Shown: positions 5,839 through 8,129 of the stretch, in pieces
Layout of the letters: each line of letters starts with the position of its first letter
Numbering within the stretch: the first letter of the stretch is position 1
NCBI GenBank assembly: GCA_903952885.1
Contig: CAJBHE010000194.1
Coordinates: 1-8,129, forward strand
Source of the DNA: an uncultured Burkholderiales bacterium
GTDB lineage: Bacteria; Pseudomonadota; Gammaproteobacteria; Burkholderiales; Burkholderiaceae_C
Reading direction: 5' to 3'
DNA: 8,129 bases
Position numbers and translations under genes: made by a program
Notes under the pieces: model-generated
The model's input: only the letters and a program-made list of their open reading frames with translations
What the model was told of the DNA's origin: nothing
Database searches by the model: none

Positions 5839-6434
5839 TGTTCAAGCTTGCTTCAAAGGCCATTCAGGGAATGGCCTTTTTTTTGATACTTCTCAGCGGT
5901 ACCCCTGCATCTGCCGCACCCGATGCTGTTGCGGGTAAAGAAAAGGCACAGCTGTGCGCCGCATGTCATGGTGAACAAGGCGTGTCCTCTATTGCGGGCA
6001 CACCACACCTAGCCGCGCAACCACAACTGTCTATCTTTTATCAACTGCTGCAGTTTCGCGACCAACGCCGCAAAGGTGGCGGCATGGAGGCCATTGCCAG
6101 CACGCTGAGCGAACAAGACATGCGCGACATCGCCGCGCACTACGCTGCACAACCCGCCCCCGCGCCACATGCTGGCGGTGATGCACAAAAAATTGCCCGC
6201 GGCCAACAGATTGCACAGCAGCAATATTGTTCGTCGTGCCATGGCGCACAACTGCAAGGGCAAAAACATGTGCCGCGTTTGTCGGGTCAATCTACCGAGT
6301 ACTTCGTGACGCAACTGCGCAATCTGCGCTCAGGCGCCAGGGCTGACATGGACGGCACGATGGCTAGCGCTGCACGCAGCTTGACGGATGAAGAGATTGA
6401 AGCCATGGCTGTGTACGCACGCAGCTTGCCCTGA
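5838..6434 (+). CDS. Di-haem cytochrome c4-like protein, periplasmic
   Basis: A 198-residue exported two-domain cytochrome c. The signal peptide MFKLASKAIQGMAFFLILLSG ends at PASA (26). Haem sites are CAACH 40-44 and CSSCH 131-135, and each domain has a candidate axial Met (M83 in GGGMEAIASTLSE; M171 or M175 in ADMDGTMASAARSL). The repeated 'STLSEQDMRDIAAHY' and 'RSLTDEEIEAMAVYA' helices match c4 family layout. Its likely job is to take electrons from the preceding PQQ-type dehydrogenase and pass them to the respiratory chain (inference from position). The start overlaps the dehydrogenase stop as TAATG and has no own ribosome site, so translation is probably coupled. M12 (ATG 5871) is a poorer start because it lacks the basic n-region. 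Codons 7-16 contain an intrinsic terminator. Confidence 0.92.
   Translation: MFKLASKAIQGMAFFLILLSGTPASAAPDAVAGKEKAQLCAACHGEQGVSSIAGTPHLAAQPQLSIFYQLLQFRDQRRKGGGMEAIASTLSEQDMRDIAAHYAAQPAPAPHAGGDAQKIARGQQIAQQQYCSSCHGAQLQGQKHVPRLSGQSTEYFVTQLRNLRSGARADMDGTMASAARSLTDEEIEAMAVYARSLP
5855..5884 (+). terminator. Intrinsic terminator inside cytochrome signal-peptide codons
   Basis: AAAGGCCATT (5855-5864) pairs perfectly with AATGGCCTTT (5870-5879) around the 5-nt loop CAGGG, and the T run extends through 5884 (eight T from 5877). This is a full 10-bp stem plus T tract beginning 16 nt after the dehydrogenase stop codon. It sits where that gene's terminator would be expected, yet it lies wholly within the cytochrome gene, encoding K7 to F15. 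Translating ribosomes would melt it; untranslated mRNA would let it form. Confidence 0.85.
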
Positions 6435-6445
6435 GTGTCACTTGG

Positions 6446-7297
6446 ATGACATCCACTTCAACACCAAGCCTGCGGCTGCCACCCAATGCGTGCGACACCC
6501 ACGTGCATGTGTTCGGTCCCTATGACCGTTTTCCTTTCCCTCACGCACACCAAAACAAACCGGCCGAAGCCCCCAAAGAAAAACTGTTTGCCCTGCACCA
6601 ACAGCTAGGCATCACCCGCTGCGTCATCGTGCAGTCGATGGTGCACGGTCTTGACAATGCAGTGGTCGAAGACGCTATTGCGGCTGGCTCTGGCCACTAC
6701 TTGGGCGTGGCATTGGTCAAACCCGATGTAAACCACATCGAACTCAAGCGGTTGGCAGCTGCAGGCTTTCGCGCTGTGCGCTTCAACTTCATGAAGCATT
6801 TGGGCATGGGGGCGACACCCGACGAGTTGCTGGCATTGACGCAGCGATTGGCCGATCACGACATGCACTTGCAAGTGCATTTCGAAAGTAGTTTGGTGCA
6901 CGAGCTCGGACCCTGCTTGGAAAAGTCTGTAGTGCCTGTGGTGATCGACCACATGGGCCGCGTCGATGCCCGGCTGGGCATTCAGCACGCAGACTTCCAA
7001 GCCTTGTGCCAGTTGCTAGACGACCCAAAATTTCACATCAAGGTCAGTGGCATTGACCGCATCGATGCGTCGGTGCCCTTGGGTGTGCCGCCCTATGCAC
7101 ATGGCATCGTGTTGGCCCATCACTTGGTAGCGCGCTTTCCACGCCAATGTGTGTGGGGCACCGATTGGCCTCACCCCAATCACACGCATGTACCAGATAA
7201 AGGCGTGCTGGTCGATGCCCTGCAACATATCGCGCCCACCGCAGATTTGATGCAAGCGGTTTTGGTGGACAACCCCCAAGCGCTGTATCGATTTTAA
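6446..7297 (+). CDS. LigI-like amidohydrolase (2-pyrone-4,6-dicarboxylate hydrolase family)
   Basis: A 283-residue cytoplasmic TIM-barrel hydrolase of the amidohydrolase superfamily. Catalytic landmarks of LigI, which opens the lactone 2-pyrone-4,6-dicarboxylate in aromatic degradation, are present: DTHVHVFGP with H19/H21, RFNF with R112, HMGR with H169/R172, DRID with R205, and WGTDWPHPN with the base D240. Aligned from memory to SYK-6 LigI, three substrate-contacting positions differ: Y49 is N37, R130 is H118, Y156 is H145. The fold and hydrolytic chemistry are therefore well supported, but the substrate may not be PDC; another lactone or carboxylate ester is likely. It follows the cytochrome by 11 nt and precedes the SDR by 19 nt, probably in one transcript. 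The ribosome site is weak. No other PDC or protocatechuate 4,5-cleavage genes are in the window. Confidence 0.85.
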   Translation: MTSTSTPSLRLPPNACDTHVHVFGPYDRFPFPHAHQNKPAEAPKEKLFALHQQLGITRCVIVQSMVHGLDNAVVEDAIAAGSGHYLGVALVKPDVNHIELKRLAAAGFRAVRFNFMKHLGMGATPDELLALTQRLADHDMHLQVHFESSLVHELGPCLEKSVVPVVIDHMGRVDARLGIQHADFQALCQLLDDPKFHIKVSGIDRIDASVPLGVPPYAHGIVLAHHLVARFPRQCVWGTDWPHPNHTHVPDKGVLVDALQHIAPTADLMQAVLVDNPQALYRF

Positions 7298-7316
7298 AAA
7301 CAGAGACACATTCAAG

Positions 7317-8129
7317 ATGACAGGAAGATTGCAAGACAAAGTGGTGCTCGTCACAGGCGCTGGCTCTGTGGGTCCGGGCTGGGGCAATGGCCGCGCTATT
7401 GCAGTGCGCATGGTGCAAGAAGGTGCCAAGGTCATGGCCTTGGACCGTGACCAAGACCGACTAGAAGAAACCTTGTCACGTGCCCACGAAGCCAGCCAAG
7501 TCAACGGCGGCGAGATTGCATCCATGACCTGCGATGTCACCGACACCGCTGCCATCGAAGCCGCCGTGCAGGCCACACTGAAGCGCTTTGGCCGTATCGA
7601 TGTGCTCATCAACAACGTGGGTGGTTCTGCCGCTGGCGGGCCTGTGGAAATGAGCGAAGACGTATGGGACGCCCAAATCGACCATAACCTCAAGAGCGTG
7701 TTCATGATGTGCAAGCACGTCTTACCCGTGATGGCAGCGCAAGGTGCAGGGGCTGTGGTGAACATCTCATCCACATCTGGCATCCGTTGGACAGGCTCGG
7801 CACAAGTGGCCTATGCCGCTACCAAAGCTGCCGTCATACAACTGGGACGTGTGGTAGCGGTGCAATATGCCAAGCAAGGCATTCGCGTCAACACCGTGGT
7901 GCCCGGCCAACTACACACACCCATGGTGGATGTGCGCTTAGCCAAACAACGCACGGGGGGCGATGTGCAAACCTTGCTCACTCAACGACAAGCACGTATT
8001 CCCTTGCCCTTCATGGGCGATGGTCAAGACACGGCCAATGCCGTTTTGTTTTTAGCCAGCGATGAAGCGCGATTCATCACGGGCACTGAAATCATTGTGG
8101 ACGGCGGCATGTCGGCCCGATGCGATTAA
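7317..8129 (+). CDS. SDR-family NAD-dependent oxidoreductase
   Basis: A complete 270-residue classical short-chain dehydrogenase; the stop codon is the last three bases of the window. The cofactor loop is TGAGSVGPGWGNG (13-25), a lengthened form of TGxxxGxG seen in a subset of SDRs. D43 at the end of the second strand (MALDRD) suggests NAD(H) rather than NADP(H). NNVG is 99-102, N124 lies in HNLKS, the catalytic Ser is S151/S152 in NISSTSG, and the catalytic pair is Y166 and K170 in YAATK. The end matches the FabG/glucose-dehydrogenase-like subgroup (FITGTEIIVDGGMS). It would oxidise or reduce a hydroxyl/keto group on an unknown substrate, presumably linked to the hydrolase 19 nt upstream. 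The ATG has only a weak purine stretch (AGAGA) before it. The window ends too soon to see a terminator. Confidence 0.92.
   Translation: MTGRLQDKVVLVTGAGSVGPGWGNGRAIAVRMVQEGAKVMALDRDQDRLEETLSRAHEASQVNGGEIASMTCDVTDTAAIEAAVQATLKRFGRIDVLINNVGGSAAGGPVEMSEDVWDAQIDHNLKSVFMMCKHVLPVMAAQGAGAVVNISSTSGIRWTGSAQVAYAATKAAVIQLGRVVAVQYAKQGIRVNTVVPGQLHTPMVDVRLAKQRTGGDVQTLLTQRQARIPLPFMGDGQDTANAVLFLASDEARFITGTEIIVDGGMSARCD

Noticed and set aside
5871..6434. Cytochrome start at M12 (ATG 5871), leaving the terminator's 5' arm outside the gene
   Set aside because: The signal peptide would lose its basic n-region, and GGGA touches the ATG with no spacing. It is not fully excluded, and even then the T tract stays in the coding region.

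Overview
The window is an 8.1 kb piece of a beta-proteobacterial chromosome, most likely Burkholderiales and probably a Comamonadaceae relative. This is inferred from the alanine-rich HU protein, the PilT type, the LigI-like hydrolase and the moderately GC-rich coding style; the sequence alone does not fix a genus. No CRISPR array, insertion sequence or integrase is visible.

Left part (1-1922), housekeeping. The 3' end of a VWA (CoxE-like) protein gene is followed by tRNA-Arg(CCT). The tRNA is convergent with pilT, the type IV pilus retraction ATPase, which lies on the minus strand; only 6 bp separate them. Divergent from pilT is a short HU-family DNA-binding gene, closed by a strong intrinsic terminator.

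Middle and right part (1949-8129), six same-strand genes. A small VOC (glyoxalase-fold) protein comes first. Next is a TonB-dependent receptor that resembles E. coli PqqU (YncD), the outer-membrane PQQ importer. It is followed by an exported sorbosone dehydrogenase-family (PQQ-type) enzyme, a di-haem c4-like cytochrome, a LigI-like amidohydrolase (2-pyrone-4,6-dicarboxylate hydrolase family) and an SDR dehydrogenase. The last four are tightly packed (1-bp overlap, then 11 and 19 nt gaps) and look like one transcription unit. A coherent reading, by inference, is this: the receptor takes up external PQQ, the periplasmic PQQ enzyme oxidises an aldose or aldehyde, the cytochrome takes the electrons, and the cytoplasmic hydrolase and SDR process a lactone- or alcohol-type compound.

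Two features complicate that picture. The dehydrogenase gene carries a one-base frameshift at a run of six C just after its signal peptide; dropping one C restores a continuous 411-residue protein. In addition, a textbook intrinsic terminator (perfect 10-bp stem plus eight T) lies inside the signal-peptide codons of the cytochrome gene, right after the TAATG stop/start overlap. Expression of the distal genes may therefore depend on translation crossing this hairpin. The frameshift should matter for that if it is real.
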